A DNA stretch of 5,946 nt from Bacteroidia bacterium. Lineage in GTDB: Bacteria; Bacteroidota; Bacteroidia; Bacteroidales; GCA-2748055. The notes beneath the pieces are model-generated. The model worked only from the letters and a program-made list of their open reading frames with translations. It was not told the origin of the DNA and searched no databases. Location of the stretch: NCBI GenBank assembly GCA_004525825.1, contig SPBY01000216.1:1-5946 (forward strand), in the 5' to 3' direction. The translations under genes were made by a program, and so were the position numbers. Below, piece by piece: positions 1-5,946 of this stretch. The stretch's first letter is position 1. Each line of letters begins with the position of its first letter.

Positions 1-907
1 AAGCTCCAACACCGACCTGATCATTAAAGTTCCGGAAATTCCCCGACCGGGAGAAACCCTCCGGGGGGGACAGTTTCAAACCTTTCCCGGCGGGAAGGGA
101 GCCAACCAGGCCGTGGCCGCTGCAAGGGAAGGAGGAGAGGTGGTATTCATTGCGGCGGTGGGGGATGATGCCTATGGAGCAGAGGCCATCATGGGCTACA
201 AAAAGGACAACATCAATACAGAGGACATCAAGGTTTGCAAAGGGGTGCCCTCCGGCATCGCCATGATTACGGTTTCTCAAAAGGGAGAGAATGCCATTAC
301 CGTGGCTTCAGGGGCCAACGGCGAGCTTAGCGCTGCCGATCTGGAGGAAGCAGAGGAGGCCTTTGAAGAAGCAGACTACATGCTGGTCCAGCTGGAGACT
401 CCTATGGAAACCGTTCAGAAAGCGGTGGAGCTCTGTGCAGAATTTGATACCCGGGTGATCCTGAATCCGGCCCCTGCCGCCGAGCTAAGCAATGAAATTC
501 TGGAGAAGGTGGATATCATTACGCCCAATGAGACCGAGGCGGAAAAGCTCACAGGGATCGGGGTGAGTGATGCAGCTTCGGCCATAAAGGCAGCCGATGC
601 CCTGCATAAAAGGGGCATTCAAACAGTGATCATCACCATGGGTTCACAGGGTGCCTTCCTGTCAGATCAAGCTTCCGGTCTTCAGAAATTGATCCCTGGC
701 TTTCGTGTGCAGGCCATGGATACAACAGCTGCCGGGGATGTGTTCAATGGTCAGCTGGCCGTCTCACTGGCTGAAGGCCTTGATTTGGAGAAGGCCATTC
801 TACATGCCCATGCTGCTGCCGCCCTTTCCGTTCAGAAACTGGGCGCCCAGAGTTCCATCCCCCGAAGGGAGGAGACTGATAATTTTCTAAAAGACCATTT
901 AAAATAG
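1..907 (+). CDS. rbsK: Ribokinase (PfkB family), 5' end cut by window edge
   Basis: Cytosolic ribokinase: ATP + D-ribose gives ribose 5-phosphate, feeding the pentose phosphate pathway. The frame is open from base 2 to the TAG at 905-907, 301 residues in view. The sugar-binding start SSNTDLIIK (residues 1-9 in view), the PfkB signature GGKGANQA (30-37), NPAPAAEL, the long ribokinase-typical stretch IITPNETEAEKLTG, and the anion-hole/catalytic motif DTTAAGDVFNG (240-250, catalytic Asp246 in view) are all present. E. coli RbsK has 309 residues, so only about 8-11 codons are missing. The GTG at 113 is an internal valine codon just after GGKGANQA, not the start. No signal peptide is expected and the body is cytosolic-looking. 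It sits 7 bases upstream of the ADP-ribosylglycohydrolase-family gene, which suggests it consumes ribose released by that enzyme (inference). Similarity to E. coli RbsK is strong enough to prefer ribokinase over other PfkB sugar kinases. Confidence 0.95.
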   Translation, partial: SSNTDLIIKVPEIPRPGETLRGGQFQTFPGGKGANQAVAAAREGGEVVFIAAVGDDAYGAEAIMGYKKDNINTEDIKVCKGVPSGIAMITVSQKGENAITVASGANGELSAADLEEAEEAFEEADYMLVQLETPMETVQKAVELCAEFDTRVILNPAPAAELSNEILEKVDIITPNETEAEKLTGIGVSDAASAIKAADALHKRGIQTVIITMGSQGAFLSDQASGLQKLIPGFRVQAMDTTAAGDVFNGQLAVSLAEGLDLEKAILHAHAAAALSVQKLGAQSSIPRREETDNFLKDHLK

Positions 908-914
908 ACCTACC

Positions 915-2492
915 ATGAAACTAACCCAAAGCGTTTTATCCGCATTTGTTATTGCTTCACTGCTCATGTGCTCATGCACCCCGGCTGACCGTGGGAGTGC
1001 CGCTGCCAGTGTCGACTATCCCGTAGAATTCACTTTATCCAAAACCGACCTGATGAACAAGATCAAGGGAGGCTGGGCCGGACAGGTCATAGGATGCACC
1101 TACGGGGGACCTACCGAATTTAAGTACAATGGAACCATGATCCAGGAGTATGTTCCCATCGATTGGGACGAGACAAAAATGGAGTGGTACTATACCTATG
1201 CACCCGGACTCTATGACGATGTTTACATGGACCTGACTTTTGTGGAGGTCTTTGAAAAGGAGGGGCTGGATGCCCCGGCTACTTCGCATGCCAAGGCTTT
1301 TGCCTATGCGGAGTATATGCTGTGGCATGCCAACCAGGCAGCGCGCTACAACATCATGAACGGCCTGGAACCTCCGGCTTCCGGACACTGGGAGAACAAT
1401 CCCCATGCCGATGATATTGATTTCCAGATTGAGGCCGATTTTGCTGGACTGATGAACCCCGGCATGGTCAATTCCTCCTCGGAGGTGTGTGACCGTGTGG
1501 GCCACATCATGAATTATGGAGATGGCTGGTATGGCGGTGTCTATGTGGCAGCCATGTATTCCCTTTCCTTCTGGTCGAACGATGTGGAATTCATCGTGAA
1601 AGAAGCGCTGAGGACCATTCCGGAGCAGAGTGAGTTCTACCAGTGTATCAGCGATGTGATTGGCTGGTACGAGGCGAATCCGGACGACTGGAAGCAAACC
1701 TGGTTCGAGGCGGAGAGAAAGTGGTCGTCCGACATTGGTTGTCCCGATGGAGTATTTGTTCCCTTTAACATCGATGCCAAGATCAATGCTGCCTATATCG
1801 TAATCGGCTTGTTGTATGGAGAAGGCGATTTTGGGAAGACCATTGATATCAGCACCCGGTGTGGTCAGGATTCAGACTGCAATCCGGCCAGTTCCGGAGG
1901 GATCCTGGGCACCATTCTGGGCTACGATGCCCTTCCGGAATATTGGAAGCAGGGTCTGGACAAGGTGGAGGACATGGATTTCAAATACACCACCATCTCC
2001 CTGAACGATACCTACGACATGGGCTTCAGGCAGGCCGTGGAAATGGTGAAGCGCAACGGGGGAGAAGAAATGGAGGACGGCTTAAAGATAAAGGTGGAAG
2101 CGCCCCTACCCGTCAAGTTTGAAAAGGCCTTTGAAGGTCACTTTCCGGTAAAGAAGATAAATGCTCCCTGGGGTGGCAATTCCCTGGCAGTAGGCGGAGA
2201 AACAGAACATAGCTTTGACTTTACTGGAAATGGATTTGTACTTAGAGGTGGTGCAAGAAAGCTCATGGATGGAGAGGATTTAAAGCTGGAAGTAGAGGTA
2301 TATGTGGATGGCGAGTTGCATGAGCTAGCTTCCATGCCCACCGGATACCAGGGCAGAAGGCACGAAGTGACCTGGAAATACAACCTGGAGCAGGGCGATC
2401 ACACGGTAAAAGTGGTTTGGAAAAATCCGACAGAGGGTTACAGGATCGATTTGGGCGATGTGATCGTCTATGGGCCGGAACCCTCCATTTGA
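915..2492 (+). CDS. Exported ADP-ribosylglycohydrolase-family lipoprotein with C-terminal beta-rich module
   Basis: A 525-residue protein. Residues 1-21 form a Lys-start, hydrophobic signal ending in MCSC; Cys21 (Ser at -1) is the likeliest lipidation site, Cys19 the alternative. Residues about 42-390 match the ADP-ribosylglycohydrolase (DraG/ARH) fold: GGWAGQVIGCTYGGPTEF (52-69), an Asp pair in LYDDVYMDLTF (Asp101-Asp102), and CGQDSDCNPASSGGILG (from 316; Asp319 and Asp321). The family uses such Asp residues to hold two metal ions and cleave N- or O-ribosyl bonds. The usual GDALG Asp in the first motif is Gln57 here. Residues about 394-525 form a separate beta-rich module resembling a carbohydrate-binding or galactose-binding-like sandwich; I cannot name it. 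The start at 915 is fixed by the signal peptide; the 7-base gap after the ribokinase has no Shine-Dalgarno. Export makes classic protein de-ADP-ribosylation (a cytosolic task) unlikely; release of ribose from an external ribosylated compound is an inference supported by the adjacent ribokinase. Confidence 0.85.
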   Translation: MKLTQSVLSAFVIASLLMCSCTPADRGSAAASVDYPVEFTLSKTDLMNKIKGGWAGQVIGCTYGGPTEFKYNGTMIQEYVPIDWDETKMEWYYTYAPGLYDDVYMDLTFVEVFEKEGLDAPATSHAKAFAYAEYMLWHANQAARYNIMNGLEPPASGHWENNPHADDIDFQIEADFAGLMNPGMVNSSSEVCDRVGHIMNYGDGWYGGVYVAAMYSLSFWSNDVEFIVKEALRTIPEQSEFYQCISDVIGWYEANPDDWKQTWFEAERKWSSDIGCPDGVFVPFNIDAKINAAYIVIGLLYGEGDFGKTIDISTRCGQDSDCNPASSGGILGTILGYDALPEYWKQGLDKVEDMDFKYTTISLNDTYDMGFRQAVEMVKRNGGEEMEDGLKIKVEAPLPVKFEKAFEGHFPVKKINAPWGGNSLAVGGETEHSFDFTGNGFVLRGGARKLMDGEDLKLEVEVYVDGELHELASMPTGYQGRRHEVTWKYNLEQGDHTVKVVWKNPTEGYRIDLGDVIVYGPEPSI

Positions 2493-2502
2493 TATTGAGC
2501 CT

Positions 2503-3831
2503 ATGAGAAAGACTTTGCTGGTTCTGTTCCTGGTGCCGGTGCTGCTGACCGGAAGTCCAGCACTTGCCCAGAATCCCATTGTGCCCCCCGGCCTTTACAT
2601 GGCCGATCCCACGGCCAGGGTATGGGAGGATGGAAAGCTATATATCTATGGGTCTGTGGATGAGAGCGTTGATTACTACTGTTCTTATAACTACCACGTG
2701 TTATCGACCGAAGACCTGGTCAAGTGGACCATTCACAGGAATAGTTTTTCCTCACAGGGGGAGGAGGACCAGGTGGACTACAGCGATGCCCTTCTGTTTG
2801 CACCGGATTGCCAGGTAAAGGGGAATAAGTACTACCTCTATTACTGTCAGCCCGATCCCGACCATGCCGAAGGCGTGGCGGTTTCTAAAAGCCCGACGGG
2901 ACCCTTTCAGAAGGCAACAGCCATCGATGTGGGGGAACACAATCAGATCGATCCCTGCCTGTTCATAGATGATGATGGTCAGGCCTATTACATCTGGGGA
3001 CAGTTCACTTGTAAAATGGCAAGGATGAAATCCGACATGCGGACCCTCGACCAGGCATCCATTACCGATAATGTGGTCACCGAAGATGAACACTATTTCC
3101 ACGAAGGGGCACATATGGTCAAACGCAATGGAATCTACTACCTGCTTTATGCCCACCTGGGCAGGGCTGGGATGCCCACCTGCATAGGATATTCCACCAG
3201 TACTTCACCCATGGGGCCCTTTAGCTATGGGGGAGTGATTGTGGACAACGACCACTGCGATCCGGGAAACTGGAACAACCATGGCTCCATCATGGAATTC
3301 AACGGACAATGGTATGTATTTTATCACCGCTCGACTCACAACAGTCAGATGATGCGCAAGGCCTGCATGGAGCCCATTTTTTTCAATGAGGACGGCAGTA
3401 TCGACGAGGTGGAGATGACTTCCCAGGGGGCAGGTCCGCCTTTGAAAGCTGGCTCCCAGATTCCTGCCGAAAGGGCTTGCCTGCTGCATGGAAATGTCAG
3501 GATACAGAAATGTGCTCCAGATAATGAGGAGCTTGGAGAGATCCGAGATATGGATAAGGCCGCCTACAAATATGTGAATTTTGGAAGGGGTGTAGATTCC
3601 TTTTATATTCGCGTTAGACCAGGTCAATCCCCTGGAGAGATTAGTGTGCATGCAGATATGCCCTGGGGGCCCCGTATTGCTTATTTCGAGGTTGAGGGAT
3701 CGGGGGAAGATCCTGCGTGGAACACCCTTTCAGCTCCGGCAGAAGAGATAGTGGGTGTAAGAGCTCTTTGGTTGGTATTTAGCGGGAAGGAGGAAGACCT
3801 GTTTTCGGTAGATTGGGTGAAATTCAAATAG
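2503..3831 (+). CDS. Secreted glycoside hydrolase family 43 with C-terminal CBM6
   Basis: A 442-residue protein: signal peptide 1-22 (MRKTLLVLFLVP..., cleavage expected after ALA), five-bladed propeller GH43 domain about 28-315, CBM6-type module about 323-442. The GH43 triad is readable: base Asp35 in ADPTARVW, pKa-modulating Asp150 in NQIDPCLFIDDDG, acid Glu201 in HEGAHMVKRNGIYYL. His260 in NNHGSIMEFNG fits the conserved central-pocket His. CBM6 hallmarks are YVNFGRGVDSFYIRV and the closing FSVDWVKF. GH43 members mostly cut alpha-L-arabinofuranosyl or beta-xylosyl bonds by inversion; the exact substrate cannot be read here. I chose ATG 2503 over the in-frame ATG 2470 because the earlier one overlaps the upstream gene by 23 bases and puts an acidic, proline-containing 11-residue tail before a textbook signal peptide. 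The 10-base gap to the upstream stop implies co-transcription. No Shine-Dalgarno is seen. The catalytic residues are intact, so the enzyme is probably active. Confidence 0.92.
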   Translation: MRKTLLVLFLVPVLLTGSPALAQNPIVPPGLYMADPTARVWEDGKLYIYGSVDESVDYYCSYNYHVLSTEDLVKWTIHRNSFSSQGEEDQVDYSDALLFAPDCQVKGNKYYLYYCQPDPDHAEGVAVSKSPTGPFQKATAIDVGEHNQIDPCLFIDDDGQAYYIWGQFTCKMARMKSDMRTLDQASITDNVVTEDEHYFHEGAHMVKRNGIYYLLYAHLGRAGMPTCIGYSTSTSPMGPFSYGGVIVDNDHCDPGNWNNHGSIMEFNGQWYVFYHRSTHNSQMMRKACMEPIFFNEDGSIDEVEMTSQGAGPPLKAGSQIPAERACLLHGNVRIQKCAPDNEELGEIRDMDKAAYKYVNFGRGVDSFYIRVRPGQSPGEISVHADMPWGPRIAYFEVEGSGEDPAWNTLSAPAEEIVGVRALWLVFSGKEEDLFSVDWVKFK

Positions 3832-3833
3832 GA

Positions 3834-3852
3834 TTATGCATAAAAGCTAGCT
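3834..3852. other. Two adjoining perfect palindromes in the gap before the DUF4838 gene
   Basis: The 24-base gap between the GH43 and DUF4838 genes holds TTATGCATAA (3834-3843, a 10-base perfect palindrome) and, one base later, AGCTAGCT (3845-3852, 8 bases). They have no loop and no following T-run, so they do not form a terminator hairpin. They could be an operator or a recombination scar, or chance; the sequence does not decide. Confidence 0.3.
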
Positions 3853-3855
3853 GAG

Positions 3856-4008
3856 ATGAATTATAAATTATTTTTACGCACTGTGGCTGTTTTGTTAATG
3901 GGAACTATTCTGTCGGCCACTTGTCAAAGGGTATCGGAAAACCAGAGCTTCCTGGCAAGTGAAGATAGAGAATCCATTATCTACTTGGAAGATGCGGGCT
4001 CTGAACTG
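3856..4008 (+). repeat. Paralogous 5' coding segment, copy 1 (in the DUF4838 gene)
   Basis: This codes for residues 1-51 of the DUF4838 protein and aligns codon for codon, without gaps, to 5794-5946. By hand count about 91 of 153 bases and 24 of 51 residues are identical. The central block 3886-3957 (AVLLMGT through NQSFLA) is the most alike, about 49 of 72 bases. The family-typical Trp and Gly residues of the WLGDTxWE motif are replaced here (IIYLEDAGSE), so this copy looks degenerate. Confidence 0.75.
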
Positions 4009-5763
4009 CTGCACATGCTCGATAAGGATGAGAAAGAGCATTATCTTGTGGAAAATGGCATTCCAAAAGCGCAAATTATAATCTCTCCAAGTGCTTCTTC
4101 CACAGTGTACATAGCAGCGAAAGAACTACAAACAGCTATCAGGAAAATGACCGGGGAAGTTCTTCCTGTTAGGACAACTGTTGATGATAGCATTTTCTTT
4201 AAAGTATATGTGGGTAGAAGTCGCAACACAGATGAGTTAGGGATAACGAGCGAAGGTTGTAGAGACGGTGGTTTTAAGATGGTCTCAGGAGATGATTATC
4301 TTGTTCTTATAGGCGATGATAAGGAGTACACTGTTCTTGGACCTCACAGCACTAGTAGGGCACAAAGAGATTCGCCAGCTCTTTATAAGAAATGGTACGA
4401 CCTCACGGGCGCCACGTGGAACAACTACTATATCCACTCTATTTTCCGTAGATACGACCCAGAATGGGATCTTTGGGAAGGAGATGGACGAGGTAGCTTC
4501 AATGCTGTTCATGAATTTCTGTATGAACAAGGAGCTAGATGGTACTACCCTGGAGACATAGGCGAGATAATACCAACAAAGCGTAGTATTCGTTTTGATT
4601 CTGTCTGCAAGACTGTGAATCCTGACTTTAAGCTAAGAGATTTCTATATATATTATATGGGTTTCTCCGGCTCAGACGACGATGAGATCCTGTGGCAGTT
4701 TCGACTTCGTACAAACGCGCAGGAAAGTTACATGGCATACCCTCCAGAACATGGTATTACGCCAGTAATTGACAACGACTATATGAAGATTAATCATCCA
4801 GAATACTATACTGTTTGGAACTCTCGAGGGGGGCGACAAAATGGGGATGAACCTAAGCCTGACTTATGCTCAGAGGGCCTATATCAAGAAAATCTAGCCT
4901 ATATAAAAGCAATCATTGACATCTATGACGAAACAATCATCAGCGCCATGCCCTCTGACGGATATAACTGGATTTCAGATGAATCAGACGAAGAGTGTGC
5001 TGCATGGGACTCCTATTATCCAAGAAACTATTATGGAAGATTATCAGATTATGTTTGGGAATATGTAAACAATCTGGCGTGGGACATCTACAATGAGTAC
5101 GGCCTGGAAAGGAAGGTTAGTTGTAGTATTTATCCTGCTTATAAGAATGTTCCGACAAAACTTACCAAGCCTCCTGCACCAAATCTCGTAGCCACTTTTA
5201 CCTATAGCAGGTCAGACCTGGAAGACGAAAAATACAAAGAAGAACAGAGGGCACTGTTTGAGGACTGGTTTGAGTTCCTTACCTCAAAGGAAGTTTATAT
5301 TGGAACCTTCTATTTAGATAATACAGTAGGTCGCGAATCTGAATCAATTCCTTCCATATACCCACATATCATTGCAGAAGATCTTCGATACTTTAAGGGA
5401 AAATCACAAGGAGAAGATATAGAGGTGCTTTCTTCCGCCTATGATGATTGGGATCGTGGCTACGACATCTATGCAGGAAACAGTCTCAATACCTATATAA
5501 CAGCACGACTGTACTGGGACGTTAACCAAGACGTCGATGCATTACTAGAAGAATATTATACCCTATTTTACGGACCTGCGAGCCAAGAAATGAAGCAGTT
5601 TCATGAATATGTGGAAGCAATTTACAATGACGCACCTGGCAATTCACGAATTACGGGCACGATGAGACGTTTACTTGGTGAAGCCAGGACTACTGCAGGA
5701 AATTCAATTTATGGAAAGCGAATTGATCTTCTTATTGGGCTTATGGATCATAAGGTAGATTAA
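3856..5763 (+). CDS. Secreted DUF4838 protein with a DUF4038-like N-terminal tail
   Basis: A 635-residue protein with a signal peptide (1 to about 21-23; cleavage after LSA, or a weak lipobox at Cys23). Residues 25 to about 67 (RVSENQSFLA ... LLHMLDKDEKEHYL) resemble the opening of DUF4038 proteins. Residues about 68-150 form the alpha/beta domain common ahead of GH20/GH67-type barrels, with AAKELQTAIRKMTGEVLPV from 87. Residues about 170-520 match the DUF4838 barrel: the segment KLRDFYIYYMG, HPEYYTVWN, DLCSEGLYQENLAYIKAI, and a MPSDG motif with Asp368 as a candidate functional acid. The C-terminal helices include LYWDVNQDVDALLEEYY and YGPASQEM. DUF4838 proteins are frequent in polysaccharide loci of Bacteroidota, Planctomycetota and Verrucomicrobiota; I know of no settled activity, and an alpha-glucuronidase call would be a guess. 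GC is about 37-43% in hand-counted lines against 50-57% in genes 2-3. It ends in tandem stops TAA TAG (5761-5766). The gap to the upstream gene is 24 bases. Confidence 0.85.
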   Translation: MNYKLFLRTVAVLLMGTILSATCQRVSENQSFLASEDRESIIYLEDAGSELLHMLDKDEKEHYLVENGIPKAQIIISPSASSTVYIAAKELQTAIRKMTGEVLPVRTTVDDSIFFKVYVGRSRNTDELGITSEGCRDGGFKMVSGDDYLVLIGDDKEYTVLGPHSTSRAQRDSPALYKKWYDLTGATWNNYYIHSIFRRYDPEWDLWEGDGRGSFNAVHEFLYEQGARWYYPGDIGEIIPTKRSIRFDSVCKTVNPDFKLRDFYIYYMGFSGSDDDEILWQFRLRTNAQESYMAYPPEHGITPVIDNDYMKINHPEYYTVWNSRGGRQNGDEPKPDLCSEGLYQENLAYIKAIIDIYDETIISAMPSDGYNWISDESDEECAAWDSYYPRNYYGRLSDYVWEYVNNLAWDIYNEYGLERKVSCSIYPAYKNVPTKLTKPPAPNLVATFTYSRSDLEDEKYKEEQRALFEDWFEFLTSKEVYIGTFYLDNTVGRESESIPSIYPHIIAEDLRYFKGKSQGEDIEVLSSAYDDWDRGYDIYAGNSLNTYITARLYWDVNQDVDALLEEYYTLFYGPASQEMKQFHEYVEAIYNDAPGNSRITGTMRRLLGEARTTAGNSIYGKRIDLLIGLMDHKVD

Positions 5764-5793
5764 TAGGGTTCCTTCATTAATATTATTTTTATG
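5764..5793 (+). other. AT-rich intergenic leader before the DUF4038 gene
   Basis: Thirty bases between the DUF4838 stop and the preferred ATG. They open with a second in-frame stop TAG and end in an A/T stretch that includes the palindrome TAATATTA (5778-5785). There is no Shine-Dalgarno, no clear Bacteroidota promoter (TTTG / TAnnTTTG) and no hairpin terminator. An AT-rich, unstructured leader is the usual translation-start context in Bacteroidota, so read-through from the upstream gene is the simplest view. Confidence 0.5.
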
Positions 5794-5946
5794 ATGAACT
5801 GTAAATCATGGCTAATTTTATTGGCTGTCTTGCTTATTGGAACTGAGTTACCAGCCCAATTTCTCAGGGTTTCTGACAACCAGCGCTTCCTGGTGACCTC
5901 GGAGGGTGAGCCCTTCTTCTGGCTCGGTGACACAGGTTGGGAAATG
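5794..5946 (+). CDS. Secreted DUF4038 (GH140, apiosidase-like) protein, 3' end cut by window edge
   Basis: Only the first 51 codons are in the window. Residues 1 to about 21 are a signal peptide (hydrophobic LILLAVLLIG, cleavage expected at LPA followed by Gln). Then comes the DUF4038 opening RVSDNQRFLVTSEGEPFFWL followed by GDTGWEM, which closely matches the family pattern of a short strand-rich start leading into FFWLGDTAWE. DUF4038 proteins belong to GH140, whose characterised member is an apiosidase acting on rhamnogalacturonan II; the substrate here cannot be known from 51 residues. Two ATGs in tandem (5791, 5794) are possible starts. I prefer 5794 because from there the protein aligns without gaps from Met1 to the upstream gene product (MNYK against MNCK); the choice shifts the protein by one residue only. 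No Shine-Dalgarno precedes it, only an AT-rich leader. Too short for the usual length cutoff, but clear. Confidence 0.85.
   Translation, partial: MNCKSWLILLAVLLIGTELPAQFLRVSDNQRFLVTSEGEPFFWLGDTGWEM
5794..5946 (+). repeat. Paralogous 5' coding segment, copy 2 (in the DUF4038 gene)
   Basis: Partner of the segment at 3856-4008, offset by exactly 1938 bases. This copy keeps the family motif FFWLGDTGWE and is therefore closer to the parental form. The match may continue past the window edge, so its right boundary is not known. The two copies are direct repeats in the same orientation. Confidence 0.75.

Larger units (their letters stand above)
1..5946 (+). other. Putative operon of five co-directional sugar-utilisation genes
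   Basis: All five genes lie on the + strand, with gaps of 7, 10, 24 and 30 bases and no terminator-like hairpin between them. One cytosolic kinase is followed by four exported proteins. The operon extends beyond both edges: the promoter, any SusC/SusD pair, a sugar transporter and a regulator, if present, lie outside the window. Confidence 0.7.

Noticed and set aside
113..907. Ribokinase starting at GTG 113
   Set aside because: The same frame is open to base 2 and encodes the conserved ribokinase start (SSNTDLIIK, GGKGANQA). The GTG is an internal valine codon.
1035..1697. 220-codon open frame on the minus strand inside the ADP-ribosylglycohydrolase-family gene
   Set aside because: It lies wholly antisense to a gene with clear family motifs; its translation shows no recognisable domain. 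It is a shadow of the coding strand's codon bias.
2470..2502. Earlier in-frame ATG (2470) as the start of the GH43 gene
   Set aside because: It overlaps the end of the upstream gene and adds MGRNPPFDIEP before a complete signal peptide that begins naturally at ATG 2503.
2752..3651. Two minus-strand open frames (2752-3156, 3205-3651) opposite the GH43 gene
   Set aside because: Both are antisense to a well-supported enzyme with intact catalytic motifs and have no start context or domain of their own.
3856..5763. Naming the DUF4838 protein an alpha-glucuronidase (GH67 or GH115)
   Set aside because: Only the small N-terminal alpha/beta domain resembles those families; I cannot identify their catalytic residues in the barrel, so a function would be invented.
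5764..5793. Terminator or promoter between the DUF4838 and DUF4038 genes
   Set aside because: There is no GC-rich stem with a T-run, and no TTTG / TAnnTTTG pair at suitable spacing; the A/T stretch alone is not evidence of either.

Overview
The window is a tightly packed, single-strand (+) gene cluster that reads as a carbohydrate-utilisation locus of a Bacteroidota bacterium (probably a Bacteroidales or Marinilabiliales-like lineage; the exact taxon cannot be read from the sequence). The reasons are the gene content (a secreted DUF4838 protein, a DUF4038/GH140-type protein, a GH43-CBM6 protein and an exported ADP-ribosylglycohydrolase-family protein), N-terminal export signals on four consecutive genes, moderate GC, and the lack of Shine-Dalgarno sequences before the starts.

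Layout, left to right: (1) a ribokinase lacking only its first roughly 8-11 codons, cut by the left edge and ending at 907; (2) 915-2492, an exported, probably lipid-anchored ADP-ribosylglycohydrolase-fold protein with a C-terminal beta-rich module; (3) 2503-3831, a secreted family 43 glycoside hydrolase with a C-terminal CBM6; (4) 3856-5763, a secreted DUF4838 protein whose first 51 or more residues are copied from, or share ancestry with, the start of the next gene; (5) 5794 to the right edge, the first 51 codons of a DUF4038 (GH140/apiosidase-like) protein. Gaps are 7, 10, 24 and 30 bases, so the five genes look like one transcription unit with its promoter outside the window. I see no RNA gene, IS element, CRISPR array, convincing promoter or terminator.

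How they may work together (inference): the exported enzymes would strip pentofuranosyl-type substituents (ribosyl by the ADP-ribosylglycohydrolase-fold enzyme, arabinosyl or xylosyl by GH43, apiosyl or a related sugar by the DUF4038 protein) from a complex glycan or ribosylated molecule outside the cytoplasm. Ribose taken up would be committed by the cytosolic ribokinase. The role of the DUF4838 protein is unknown.

The most notable structural observation is the residue-for-residue, ungapped match between the N-termini of genes 4 and 5 (24 of 51 residues identical, signal peptide included), although the rest of gene 4 belongs to an unrelated family. Gene 4 is also visibly poorer in GC than genes 1-3. 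Together these suggest a chimeric gene formed by recombination or insertion at the start of a DUF4038 gene.
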